Shown: piece after piece, positions 1 through 6,455 of the stretch | Layout: every line of letters begins with the position of its first letter | How positions within the stretch are numbered: the first letter of the stretch is position 1 | Origin: Betaproteobacteria bacterium UBA6910 | GTDB taxonomy: Bacteria > Pseudomonadota > Gammaproteobacteria > Burkholderiales > UBA6910 | DNA length: 6,929 bases | Assembly (NCBI GenBank): GCA_002451065.1 | Contig: DKBC01000293.1 | Coordinates: forward strand, 1-6,929 | Direction of reading: 5' to 3' | Program-made: the position numbers and the translations under genes | The notes under the pieces: model-generated | The model's input: the letters and a program-made list of their open reading frames with translations, nothing else | Told to the model about the DNA's origin: nothing | The model's database searches: none

Positions 1-1104
<1,104 letters not shown>

Positions 1105-1137
1105 CCGTCGCGGGCGGCGACTGCCGGTTGCCCTTCG

Positions 1138-2202
1138 CTATTCCCGGATGATGCCCCCGCCCAGACAGACCCGGCTGTCATAGACCACCACCGATTGTCC
1201 CGGCGTCACCGCCCACTGGGGCTGGGCGAATTCCACCTCGCATTCTTCGTCCACCCGGGCCAGGGTGCAGGGCGCGTCCGGCTGCCGGTAGCGGGTCTTG
1301 GCGCCATAGACCCATTGGGTGTGCGGCGCCTCGCCGCTGATCCAGCTCAGGTCGGCCGCGACGAGCCGGTCTTCGTAAAGCGCGGGATGGTCGTGCCCCT
1401 GGACCACGATGAGGATGTTCCTGGCGATGTCCTTGCCCGCCACGTACCAGGCGTCGCCGGCGCCGCCGATGCCCAATCCGTGGCGCTGGCCAATGGTGTG
1501 GAACATGAGGCCCTGGTGATGGCCGACCAGCTTGCCCTCCGGGGTGCGCATTTCCCCCGGCTGGTCGGGCAGGTAGCGGTTCAGGAACTCGCGGAACGGT
1601 CGCTCGCCGATAAAACAGATGCCGGTGGAATCCCTCTTGGCGAAATTGGGCAGGCCCGCGTCCTGGGCGATCTTGCGCACCTCCCTCTTGTAGAGCGCGC
1701 CCGTGGGGAACAGCGTTTTCGACAGCTGGCGCTGGTTCAGTCGGTAAAGGAAATAGCTCTGATCCTTGGTGCCGTCCTCGGCCTTGAGCAACTGGAACAG
1801 GCCGTCCACTTCCCGCACCTGGGCATAGTGGCCGGTGGCGATCCAGTCGGCGCCCAGCCCCAGGGCGTGATCCAAAAAGGCCCGGAACTTGATCTCGGCG
1901 TTGCAGAGCACGTCCGGGTTGGGCGTGCGCCCGGCGCGGTATTCGGCGAGGAAAAGGTTGAACACCCGCTCCCGGTACTCCTGGGTGAAGTTCACCGCCT
2001 CCAGCCCGATGCCGATGATATCCGCCACCGCCGCAGCGTCGATCAGGTCCTGCCTGGCGCTGCAGTACTCGTCCGTGTCATCGTCCTCCCAGTTCTTCAT
2101 GAACAGGCCGACGATTTCGTAACCCTGCTGCTTGAGCAGGAGGGCGGCGACGGAGGAGTCCACCCCGCCGGACATGCCCACCACGACCTTCTTCTTTGCC
2201 AT
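1138..2202 (-). CDS. mnmA: tRNA-specific 2-thiouridylase MnmA
   Basis: MnmA adenylates and thiolates U34 of tRNA-Lys, -Glu and -Gln to give the s2U of mnm5s2U, receiving sulfur from the Tus relay or an equivalent. The 354-aa translation starts [20 protein letters not shown], with the ATP-pyrophosphatase PP-loop SGGVDS at 11-16. The catalytic cysteines are both present: C100 in [12 protein letters not shown], with D97 beside it, and C196 in [11 protein letters not shown] (E. coli C102 and C199). The middle TGHYAQ and KDQSYFLY blocks (about 123-153) are tRNA-binding/catalytic family signatures. The C-terminal beta-barrel ends [19 protein letters not shown], as in the family. Length is normal. 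The start lies only 3 bases after the nudJ stop, with GAGG about 10 bases upstream inside the end of nudJ, so the two genes are almost surely co-transcribed. It looks intact and functional. Confidence 0.98.
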   Translation of the reverse strand: MAKKKVVVGMSGGVDSSVAALLLKQQGYEIVGLFMKNWEDDDTDEYCSARQDLIDAAAVADIIGIGLEAVNFTQEYRERVFNLFLAEYRAGRTPNPDVLCNAEIKFRAFLDHALGLGADWIATGHYAQVREVDGLFQLLKAEDGTKDQSYFLYRLNQRQLSKTLFPTGALYKREVRKIAQDAGLPNFAKRDSTGICFIGERPFREFLNRYLPDQPGEMRTPEGKLVGHHQGLMFHTIGQRHGLGIGGAGDAWYVAGKDIARNILIVVQGHDHPALYEDRLVAADLSWISGEAPHTQWVYGAKTRYRQPDAPCTLARVDEECEVEFAQPQWAVTPGQSVVVYDSRVCLGGGIIRE

Positions 2203-2205
2203 GGA

Positions 2206-2652
2206 TTACGGGACCTCGGCGATGAGTTCCAGGGGGTAGCGGCGACCGGCAAGGTAGTCCTCGATGCAGCGCAGGACCAGGGGGGTTCGGTGCCGGGGCT
2301 GGAGGATTCGGATCTCCTCCAGCGTGAGCCATACCGCGCGGATGACGCCTTGGTCCAGGGCGCGGTCGGGTTCCTCGGCGAGGAACCGGGCCGAGAACGC
2401 GAAGCGCAGGTAGGTGGTGTCATTGAGCCGTGACCGCCAGCGGTAGACGCCGATCAATGCGTCGGGCTGCACGTGGCAGGCGGTCTCCTCGAGGGTTTCC
2501 CGGATCATGCCCTCAACCGGCGATTCGTCGGATTCCAAGTGGCCGGCGGGCTGGTTGAAGGCGATGCCGGCTTCGGTCTCCTCTTCCACCAGCAGGAACC
2601 GGCCGCGATGCTGGACCACGGCCGCGACGGTGGGGCGGGGGCTCGGACTCAT
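2206..2652 (-). CDS. nudJ: Nudix hydrolase NudJ-like
   Basis: This 148-aa Nudix protein resembles E. coli NudJ (YmfB), an enzyme that hydrolyses nucleoside di-/triphosphates and hydroxymethylpyrimidine pyrophosphate. Family blocks are visible: PTVAAVVQHRGRFLLVEEE near the N-terminus, FNQPAGHLE (32-40), then the Nudix box from G37 through E43 and R51-E52 to E55-E56. Metal-binding glutamates E52, E55 and E56 are in place. The box Gly after EET is Ala58, a single deviation from GX5EX7REUXEEXGU. The C-terminal RYPLELI matches the RYPLEMI of E. coli NudJ. It lies directly upstream of mnmA, as in E. coli. The ATG at 2652 gives the family start; no good Shine-Dalgarno is seen, but a TAGAAT box lies 21 bases upstream. 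Confidence 0.92.
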   Translation of the reverse strand: MSPSPRPTVAAVVQHRGRFLLVEEETEAGIAFNQPAGHLESDESPVEGMIRETLEETACHVQPDALIGVYRWRSRLNDTTYLRFAFSARFLAEEPDRALDQGVIRAVWLTLEEIRILQPRHRTPLVLRCIEDYLAGRRYPLELIAEVP

Positions 2653-2673
2653 GGGAGGGCTCGAAAAGGGTGC

Positions 2674-2679
2674 ATTCTA
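2674..2679 (-). promoter_or_regulatory. Candidate -10 box for nudJ-mnmA
   Basis: The minus strand reads TAGAAT followed by GCACCCTTTT, closely parallel to the sequence before purB (TAGAAT, then GCCCTTTTTT). It lies between the terminator of the upstream small-protein gene and the nudJ ATG, so it is the natural promoter of the nudJ-mnmA pair. A -35 match is weak. The leader would be about 15 bases. Confidence 0.5.
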
Positions 2680-2718
2680 AACCGGCTCCCCCCGGCCGAC
2701 GAAGCCTATTCCCCCAAC

Positions 2719-2746
2719 AAAAAAGGCAGGGCCGAAGCCCTGCCTT
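2719..2746 (-). terminator. Intrinsic terminator after the 95-aa small-protein gene
   Basis: A perfect 10-bp stem AAGGCAGGGC / GCCCTGCCTT (2723-2732 and 2737-2746) encloses a four-base loop. On the minus strand the loop reads TTCG closed by C-G, the very stable UUCG tetraloop, and the stem runs into six T (complement of A 2719-2724). It lies 23 bases past the stop codon of the 95-aa gene and separates it from nudJ. A near copy follows the 77-aa gene. Confidence 0.92.
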
Positions 2747-2769
2747 CCGTGCCTTGCGGCAGCGGTTGC

Positions 2770-3057
2770 CTACTCGTAACTTTCTTTCTTGGCTCCCGGG
2801 GGAAGGGGCGCAGGCGCCGGTTTTGCCGCCTTCATTTCGTCGACGGCGCCTTTCACCAGATCATTGCTGCCGGGCGCCTTGGCCTTCGTGTCCGCGGTGT
2901 TGGGTTCTTGCTGTTTTTTGACCGTCTTCTTCTCGGACTTCGCTGCCGCATTGCTCTCGGCCTTGGGCTGGGCGCTGGGCGAGCTCTCGGTGGCGAGCAC
3001 GCCGGCGCTGGCGCTCAGCAGCGCGGCGGCGATCAGGGTGGATAAGAGCTTGTTCAT
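2770..3057 (-). CDS. Small exported lysine/alanine-rich protein (paralogue 3 of 3)
   Basis: Family not recognised. The 95-aa protein has a clear Sec signal peptide: MNKLLSTLIAAALLSASAG, then VLA just before a likely cleavage after A22. The predicted mature part (73 aa) is low in complexity, with 13 lysines, many Ala/Pro, no Cys and probably little fixed structure. It includes SEKKTVKK (41-48) and a proline-rich PAPAPLPPGAKK near the C-terminus. KKTVKK parallels KKTIKK in the 118-aa paralogue, and the signal peptide resembles both other paralogues. Real coding is supported by AAGGAG (3065-3070) seven bases before the ATG and a textbook terminator after the stop. It would act in the periplasm or outside. 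Overall style recalls acid-shock protein Asr, but homology is not shown. Confidence 0.82.
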   Translation of the reverse strand: MNKLLSTLIAAALLSASAGVLATESSPSAQPKAESNAAAKSEKKTVKKQQEPNTADTKAKAPGSNDLVKGAVDEMKAAKPAPAPLPPGAKKESYE

Positions 3058-3098
3058 GTATTGACTCCTTCAGAAGCGGACTAAGGTAACAGAGGGAT

Positions 3099-3119
3099 GT
3101 GACCGGTTGTCCCGGTCAC
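3099..3119. promoter_or_regulatory. Inverted repeat upstream of the 95-aa gene
   Basis: GTGACCGG-TTGTC-CCGGTCAC is a perfect 8-bp inverted repeat with a five-base spacer, 42 bases upstream of the start codon. No T-run follows on either strand, so it is not an obvious terminator. It could be an operator for a dimeric regulator or a leader hairpin. Its core TGACCGG also occurs upstream of the other two small-protein genes. Confidence 0.45.
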
Positions 3120-3185
3120 CGGCATTAACGCAGCCGGGTGCTCGGCGTTGACGCAGATTCGGTGCGCGCTCGGGCCACTTGCGGC

Positions 3186-3209
3186 AAAAAAGCAGGGCCG
3201 CAGCCCTGC
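3186..3209 (-). terminator. Intrinsic terminator after the 77-aa small-protein gene
   Basis: The stem GCAGGGC / GCCCTGC (3192-3198 and 3203-3209) has loop CGCA (TGCG on the minus strand) and runs on the minus strand into six T (complement of A 3186-3191). It begins about 30 bases beyond the TAA at 3240. Arms and flanks are nearly the same as in the hairpin at 2723-2746, differing by one deleted G in the left arm and one loop base. Confidence 0.88.
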
Positions 3210-3239
3210 CTTTTCGCGCAACGCCTCGAACCGGACCGC

Positions 3240-3473
3240 TTACTTCTTCCCGGTCTTGCCTTCCGACTTCATTTCGCCCTTCTCGCCTTCCTTCTCCGTC
3301 GTGGCTTCGGCTTTATCGCCTTGCTTTTCGGCTTCTTTCCCGGCTTTCGCGTCTTCCTTTTCGGTCTTGGCTTCGGCCTGGGGCTGCTCGCCGGCCATGT
3401 GCTTGGCGGCGAGAACGTTGATGCTCACGGTGGCGAACACTGCGGCGATAAGGGCGGACAACAGCTTGCTCAT
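3240..3473 (-). CDS. Small exported Lys/Glu-rich protein (paralogue 2 of 3)
   Basis: Family not recognised. The 77-aa protein has a Sec signal peptide (MSKLLSALIAAVFATV, then NVLA, cleavage probably after A22). The mature part of about 55 aa is made almost entirely of charged and small residues, with 13 Lys and 12 Glu, no Cys and no hydrophobic core, so it is probably disordered in the periplasm or outside. The segment just after the signal peptide (AGEQPQAEAK) matches AGEQPKDEAK of the 118-aa neighbour. Signal-peptide DNA is 40 of 42 bases identical to that neighbour. AAGGAA (3482-3487) lies eight bases before the ATG. No convincing terminator separates it from the 118-aa gene upstream, so the two may share a transcript ending at 3186-3209. 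Confidence 0.82.
   Translation of the reverse strand: MSKLLSALIAAVFATVSINVLAAKHMAGEQPQAEAKTEKEDAKAGKEAEKQGDKAEATTEKEGEKGEMKSEGKTGKK
3426..3467 (-). repeat. Duplicated signal-peptide coding segment (copy in 77-aa gene)
   Basis: These 42 bases match 3914-3955 in the 118-aa gene at 40 positions (differences at 3441 and 3455). They encode the hydrophobic core of the signal peptide. Conservation at DNA level, including silent positions, points to recent duplication or gene conversion, whereas the mature-protein DNA downstream has diverged. Confidence 0.85.
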
Positions 3474-3563
3474 GACATTAATTCCTTTTCAAAAGAATGA
3501 GATTGATTCGTTGGAGAGGAGCGGTCGCGCCGGCCAGCGCCATTGATGCGCGTTCGATTTTCG

Positions 3564-3573
3564 GGTTGACCGG
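3564..3573. promoter_or_regulatory. Shared 10-mer upstream of the 77-aa gene
   Basis: GGTTGACCGG lies in the 131-bp gap between the 118-aa and 77-aa genes, about 90 bases before the latter's start. The identical 10-mer is found at 4043-4052, about 80 bases before the start of the 118-aa gene. Candidate regulator site or relic of the duplication. Confidence 0.35.
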
Positions 3574-3604
3574 CGGATGAACGCCCTCTCCGGGGACTGC
3601 CAAA

Positions 3605-3961
3605 TTACTTCTGGGACGGTTGAGCGGGGCTCGCCGGCGTGGCGGGAGTCGCCGCGCCTTCGCCCTTGGCGGGCATGGCCGGCTTCGCTGCCGTCGCCTT
3701 GGAAGCGTCCGCCTTCTTGATGGTCTTCTTATCCGAGGATGCGGATTTCTTGGTCTCTTTCGTAGCCGCTTTATGCTCTTTGGCCGCGGGCTTGGCCGCC
3801 TTCTTCTCGGACTTATGTTCCTGTTTGTGTTCGTGCTCTTGCTTGCGTTCCTGCTTGGCTTCGTCTTTCGGTTGCTCGCCGGCCACAGGTTGAGCGGCCA
3901 GGACGTTCGCGCCCACGGTGGCGAACACCGCGGCGATAAGGGTGGACAACAGCTTTTTCAC
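3605..3961 (-). CDS. Small exported Lys/Ala-rich protein with His cluster (paralogue 1 of 3)
   Basis: Family not recognised. The 118-aa protein starts with GTG, giving MKKLLSTLIAAVFATV, a Sec signal peptide ending NVLA (cleavage probably after A22). No in-frame ATG lies just upstream, and AAAGGAG (3968-3974) sits six bases before the GTG. The mature 96 aa contain 21 lysines, no Cys, and a charged stretch with His at 43, 45, 49 and 63 (EHEHKQEHK), followed by KKTIKK (78-83) and an Ala/Thr/Pro/Ser-rich tail. The His/Glu stretch could bind metal ions, but this is only a suggestion. Composition recalls Asr-type acid-shock proteins or TolA-like linkers, without proof of homology. It is the first of three tandem paralogues and is divergent from the TPR-HupE operon, 130 bases away. 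Confidence 0.83.
   Translation of the reverse strand: MKKLLSTLIAAVFATVGANVLAAQPVAGEQPKDEAKQERKQEHEHKQEHKSEKKAAKPAAKEHKAATKETKKSASSDKKTIKKADASKATAAKPAMPAKGEGAATPATPASPAQPSQK
3914..3955 (-). repeat. Duplicated signal-peptide coding segment (copy in 118-aa gene)
   Basis: Partner of the segment at 3426-3467, with 40 of 42 bases identical. The 95-aa gene has a more diverged version around 3024-3052, where GCGGCGAT and AGGGTGGA are still recognisable. Confidence 0.85.
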
Positions 3962-3995
3962 GAGGAGCTCCTTTGGAATTAGATGGGGACTGCTT

Positions 3996-4015
3996 GGACA
4001 CGGAAACTCGTGTCC
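3996..4015. promoter_or_regulatory. Inverted repeat in the divergent intergenic region
   Basis: GGACACG-GAAACT-CGTGTCC is a perfect 7-bp inverted repeat with a six-base spacer, 34 bases upstream of the GTG of the 118-aa gene and 76 bases upstream of the TPR gene start. No T-run follows on either strand. It may be an operator serving one or both divergent units, or a leader hairpin. A weak minus-strand -10-like TCTAAT (3977-3982) lies between it and the gene. Confidence 0.45.
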
Positions 4016-4042
4016 CGCCCATCAACGTTCCATGAGGCGGCT

Positions 4043-4052
4043 GGTTGACCGG
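4043..4052. promoter_or_regulatory. Shared 10-mer in the divergent intergenic region
   Basis: GGTTGACCGG is identical to 3564-3573. On the plus strand it includes TTGACC (4045-4050), a 5-of-6 match to a -35 box, but the spacing to the TAGAAT at 4073 is 22 bases, too long for a standard sigma-70 promoter. It may therefore be a regulator site rather than a -35 element. Confidence 0.35.
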
Positions 4053-4072
4053 TTGGGAATCCCGGGGTGCGT

Positions 4073-4078
4073 TAGAAT
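4073..4078 (+). promoter_or_regulatory. Candidate -10 box of the TPR-HupE operon
   Basis: TAGAAT is followed by TCCCTTCC and the ATG at 4092, only 13 bases further on. The transcript would have a leader of about 7 bases and no Shine-Dalgarno, nearly leaderless. The layout parallels the boxes before purB and nudJ. No properly spaced -35 is visible. Confidence 0.5.
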
Positions 4079-4091
4079 TCCCTTCCGCCGC

Positions 4092-5288
4092 ATGCCCAGT
4101 TCCCTGATCCAATCTCTTCGCCTGTTGGTCGGGCTTGCTGCCTGCCTCGGGCTCGGTGTCGCTGTGGCGGCTCCCTTCCAGCCCGCGGACGACAGCGTCG
4201 TCCTCGAGCGCCTGCCGTTTCGGGCTTCCGACCCGGTGCAGCGGGAGCTAAGGCTGCTGCGGGAGCAACTCGCCGAAAATCCCCGCAACGAAGAAGTGGC
4301 TTTGCGGGCGGCTCGGAGCTACTACCGCCTGGCCCTGGCCGAGGGGGATCCCCGGTACGTCGGCTACGCCCAGGCGGCTCTCGGGCACTGGTGGAACGAA
4401 AAGGAGCCGCCGGTGAGGTTGTTGGTCATGCGGGCCACGCTGCGCCAGTACCTCCATGACTTCGAAGGCGCTCTGGAGGACTTGGGGCAGGCCCTGGAGC
4501 GGGAACCGGGGAATGGATCGGCCCGCTTCCAGCGGGCCATCATCCATATCGTGAGGGCGGACTACCCCAAGGCGCGGGCCGACTGCGAGAACTCCCAGGG
4601 ACTGGTGGCGGACGTGATGGCGGACGCCTGTGTGGCCACGGTGGACAGTTTCACGGGCAAGGCCCGGGAGGCCTACGAGCGCCTGCGGGAAACCCTGGCG
4701 CGCCATCCCGCTGCCACGCCCACCCAGCGTTTGTGGGTGCTGTCTCGCATCGCCGAGGTCGCGTACCGCCTGGGTCGCGCGGAGGAGGCCGATCGCTACT
4801 TCCGCGAAGCCCTGGCCCTCGGTATCGAGGACAACTACCTGCTGGCCACCTATGCCGAGTTCCTCCTGGACGAGCAGCGCTACAAGGACGCGGTGACGCT
4901 GCTTGAGGGGCGGGAGCGCTCGGACGTGCTGCTGGTGCGCCTTGCCCTCGCGGAGAAGGCCCTGGGATTGCCGGAGGCCAGGGAGCACGAGCAGATCATC
5001 CGTGCCCGCTTTGACGCCGCCCGGCTGCGGGGAGACAAGCTTCACCTCCAAGACGAGGCGCGCTTCACGTTGTATTTCCTGGAGCGCCCCAGAGAGGCCA
5101 TCGCGCTGGCCCGGGAGAACTACCAGACCCAGCGCGAGCCTTCCGATGCCCGCATGCTGATGGAAGCGGCGCTGGCGGCCCGGGACCCCGGGGCGGCCAA
5201 GCCGGCCCTCGACTGGTTCTATTCCTCCGGTCACGAGGACATTTACATCCGGCGCGTGGCCGAGGCTCTGCGGAGACTCCCGCCGTGA
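4092..5288 (+). CDS. Exported tetratricopeptide-repeat protein
   Basis: The ATG at 4092 gives 398 aa starting with a signal peptide: MPSSLIQSLR, a hydrophobic stretch (11-26) and AVAA before Pro28. The frame stays open to 3918, but that extension lacks a signal sequence and would overlap the divergent gene, so the shorter start is preferred. LAAC at 15-18 also fits a lipobox, so a lipoprotein is an alternative. The mature part is alpha-helical with TPR-like repeats near 107-140 (ending ALEREPGN), 141-174, 213-246 (GRAEEADRYFREALALG) and 247-272. TPR arrays bind other proteins, so it is probably a periplasmic scaffold. Its stop overlaps the GTG start of the HupE-like gene by four bases, making a joint function with that membrane protein likely. 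The precise role is unknown. Confidence 0.87.
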   Translation: MPSSLIQSLRLLVGLAACLGLGVAVAAPFQPADDSVVLERLPFRASDPVQRELRLLREQLAENPRNEEVALRAARSYYRLALAEGDPRYVGYAQAALGHWWNEKEPPVRLLVMRATLRQYLHDFEGALEDLGQALEREPGNGSARFQRAIIHIVRADYPKARADCENSQGLVADVMADACVATVDSFTGKAREAYERLRETLARHPAATPTQRLWVLSRIAEVAYRLGRAEEADRYFREALALGIEDNYLLATYAEFLLDEQRYKDAVTLLEGRERSDVLLVRLALAEKALGLPEAREHEQIIRARFDAARLRGDKLHLQDEARFTLYFLERPREAIALARENYQTQREPSDARMLMEAALAARDPGAAKPALDWFYSSGHEDIYIRRVAEALRRLPP

Positions 5289-6406
5289 GGCGCTGGCTCG
5301 GGATATTGCTGGTGCTGGTTTCCTGCGCCGCCTCGGCCCACAAGCCCAGCGACAGTTACCTGACCCTGAAAGTGGACGGCGCCCGGGTCGACGGCCAGTG
5401 GGACATCGCCCTGCGGGACCTGGATTTCGCCATCGGACTGGACGGAAACGACGATGGCGCCATCACCTGGGGCGAGCTCAAGGCGCGGCAGGGGAATGTG
5501 GCGGCCTACGCCCTTGCCCGGCTCAAGATCGCGTCCGGAGGTGCCGCCTGTCCGCCCCAGGCCACCGGGCACCTGGTGGACCATCACAGCGACGGCGCCT
5601 ACGCCGTGCTGCAATTCGTGGCCGTTTGTCCAGACCGGATCGAGACGCTCAAGGTGTCCTATGGGCTGCTGTTCGACGTGGATCCCCAGCACAAGGGATT
5701 GTTGCGCCTGGAGGCGGGCGGCCGCACCGCCACCGGTATCTTCAGCCCGGACAAGCCGACGCTGGAGTTGAAGCTGGGCGAGGTCTCGCGCCTCTCCCAG
5801 TTCGTGGAGTACGGGGAGCACGGGGTGTGGCACATCTGGATCGGCTACGACCACATCCTGTTCCTGCTGTCGCTGCTGCTGCCCGCGGTGCTGCTCCGGA
5901 CGCGGCGGCATTGGGAACCGGTGGCCACTTTCGGTGAGGGTTTCTGGGACGTGTTCCGCATCGTGACCTCGTTTACCGTGGCCCATTCCGTCACCCTCAG
6001 CCTGGCGGCCCTGGGAGTGATCCAGCTGCCGTCCCGGCTGGTGGAATCGGCGATCGCCGCCTCGGTGCTGCTGGCGGCGCTCAATAATGTGTTCCTGCTG
6101 GTGATCGGCCGGCGCTGGCTGGTGGCGTTCGCGTTCGGCCTGATCCACGGCTTCGGGTTCGCCAGCGTCCTGGCCGATCTGGGACTGCCCCGGGAGGCAT
6201 TACTGCTGGCCCTGGTGGGATTCAATGTCGGCGTGGAAGTGGGTCAGCTGGTCATCGTGTCGGGGTTCCTGCCCCTGGCGTATGCCCTGCGGCGGACTTG
6301 GCTCTACCAGAAGCTGCTGTTGATCGGGGGCTCCCTAATCATCGCCGCCGTGGCCGCCTCCTGGATGGCGGAGCGAATCCTGGACATCAAGTTCCTGCCG
6401 TTCTGA
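5285..6406 (+). CDS. HupE/UreJ_2 family membrane protein with EF-hand-like loop
   Basis: This 373-aa protein starts with GTG (GGAG at 5272-5275, nine bases upstream), overlapping the TPR stop. A signal sequence (1-18, ending ASA) precedes an exported domain of about 160 aa beginning HKPSDSYL. This domain holds the EF-hand-like loop DGNDDGAITWGE (53-64), with D53, N55, D57 and E64 at the calcium ligand positions. The C-terminal half (about 180-373) has several membrane helices and the family's conserved blocks: HIWIGYDHILFLL (H183, H190), FTVAHSVTL (H234), GLIHGFGFA (H288) and FNVGVEVGQ. HupE and UreJ proteins are nickel permeases for hydrogenase and urease; the HupE_UreJ_2 branch is uncharacterised as far as I know, and no hydrogenase or urease gene is seen here. 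Metal transport, possibly calcium-responsive, is an inference. LVSC (11-14) could alternatively be a lipobox. Confidence 0.9.
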   Translation: MRRWLGILLVLVSCAASAHKPSDSYLTLKVDGARVDGQWDIALRDLDFAIGLDGNDDGAITWGELKARQGNVAAYALARLKIASGGAACPPQATGHLVDHHSDGAYAVLQFVAVCPDRIETLKVSYGLLFDVDPQHKGLLRLEAGGRTATGIFSPDKPTLELKLGEVSRLSQFVEYGEHGVWHIWIGYDHILFLLSLLLPAVLLRTRRHWEPVATFGEGFWDVFRIVTSFTVAHSVTLSLAALGVIQLPSRLVESAIAASVLLAALNNVFLLVIGRRWLVAFAFGLIHGFGFASVLADLGLPREALLLALVGFNVGVEVGQLVIVSGFLPLAYALRRTWLYQKLLLIGGSLIIAAVAASWMAERILDIKFLPF

Positions 6407-6415
6407 GCATCTTCC

Positions 6416-6451
6416 AAAGTAAAACGCCGCATCCTTGTGGGATGCGGCGTT
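6416..6451 (-). terminator. Hairpin terminator for the minus-strand aceA gene
   Basis: A perfect 12-bp stem AACGCCGCATCC / GGATGCGGCGTT (6423-6434 and 6440-6451) has a five-base loop. On the minus strand it is followed by TTTTACTTT, a passable U-tract. It lies 75 bases past the aceA stop. On the plus strand no T-run follows, so minus-strand use is favoured, although a stem this strong may also affect the hupE-like transcript. Confidence 0.8.
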
Positions 6452-6455
6452 CGTG

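Noticed and set aside
1105..1137. Shared terminator between the convergent GST-like and mnmA genes
   Set aside because: Only a 5-bp GTCGC/GCGAC stem with imperfect flanking pairs is visible and there is no T-run on either strand.
1195..2433. Long plus-strand open frame of 412 codons opposite mnmA and nudJ
   Set aside because: It lies antisense to two clearly recognisable genes with intact catalytic motifs; its translation is Gly/Ala/Val/Leu-rich shadow sequence typical of GC-rich DNA and no ribosome binding site supports it.
3474..3604. Terminator between the 118-aa and 77-aa genes
   Set aside because: Short GC-rich pairings (for example GGCG with CGCC) are present, but no stable stem with a T-run like those behind the other two copies.
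2473..3982. Plus-strand open frames opposite the small exported proteins (for example 3620-3982)
   Set aside because: These are Gly/Arg/Leu- or Phe-rich complements of Lys/Ala-rich coding. The minus frames have strong ribosome binding sites, conserved signal peptides and terminators in the right orientation.
3918..4091. N-terminal extension of the TPR protein to an ATG at 3918
   Set aside because: It would overlap the divergent 118-aa gene's signal-peptide region and place the obvious signal peptide internally; the ATG at 4092 sits just after a TAGAAT box.
4248..5234. Minus-strand open frame of 328 codons opposite the TPR gene
   Set aside because: The plus-strand frame has a signal peptide, TPR pattern and coupling to the next gene; the minus frame shows no recognisable domain.
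5243..6148. Minus-strand open frame of 301 codons opposite the HupE-like gene
   Set aside because: Gln/His/Arg-rich shadow of a gene with clear HupE/UreJ_2 motifs on the plus strand.
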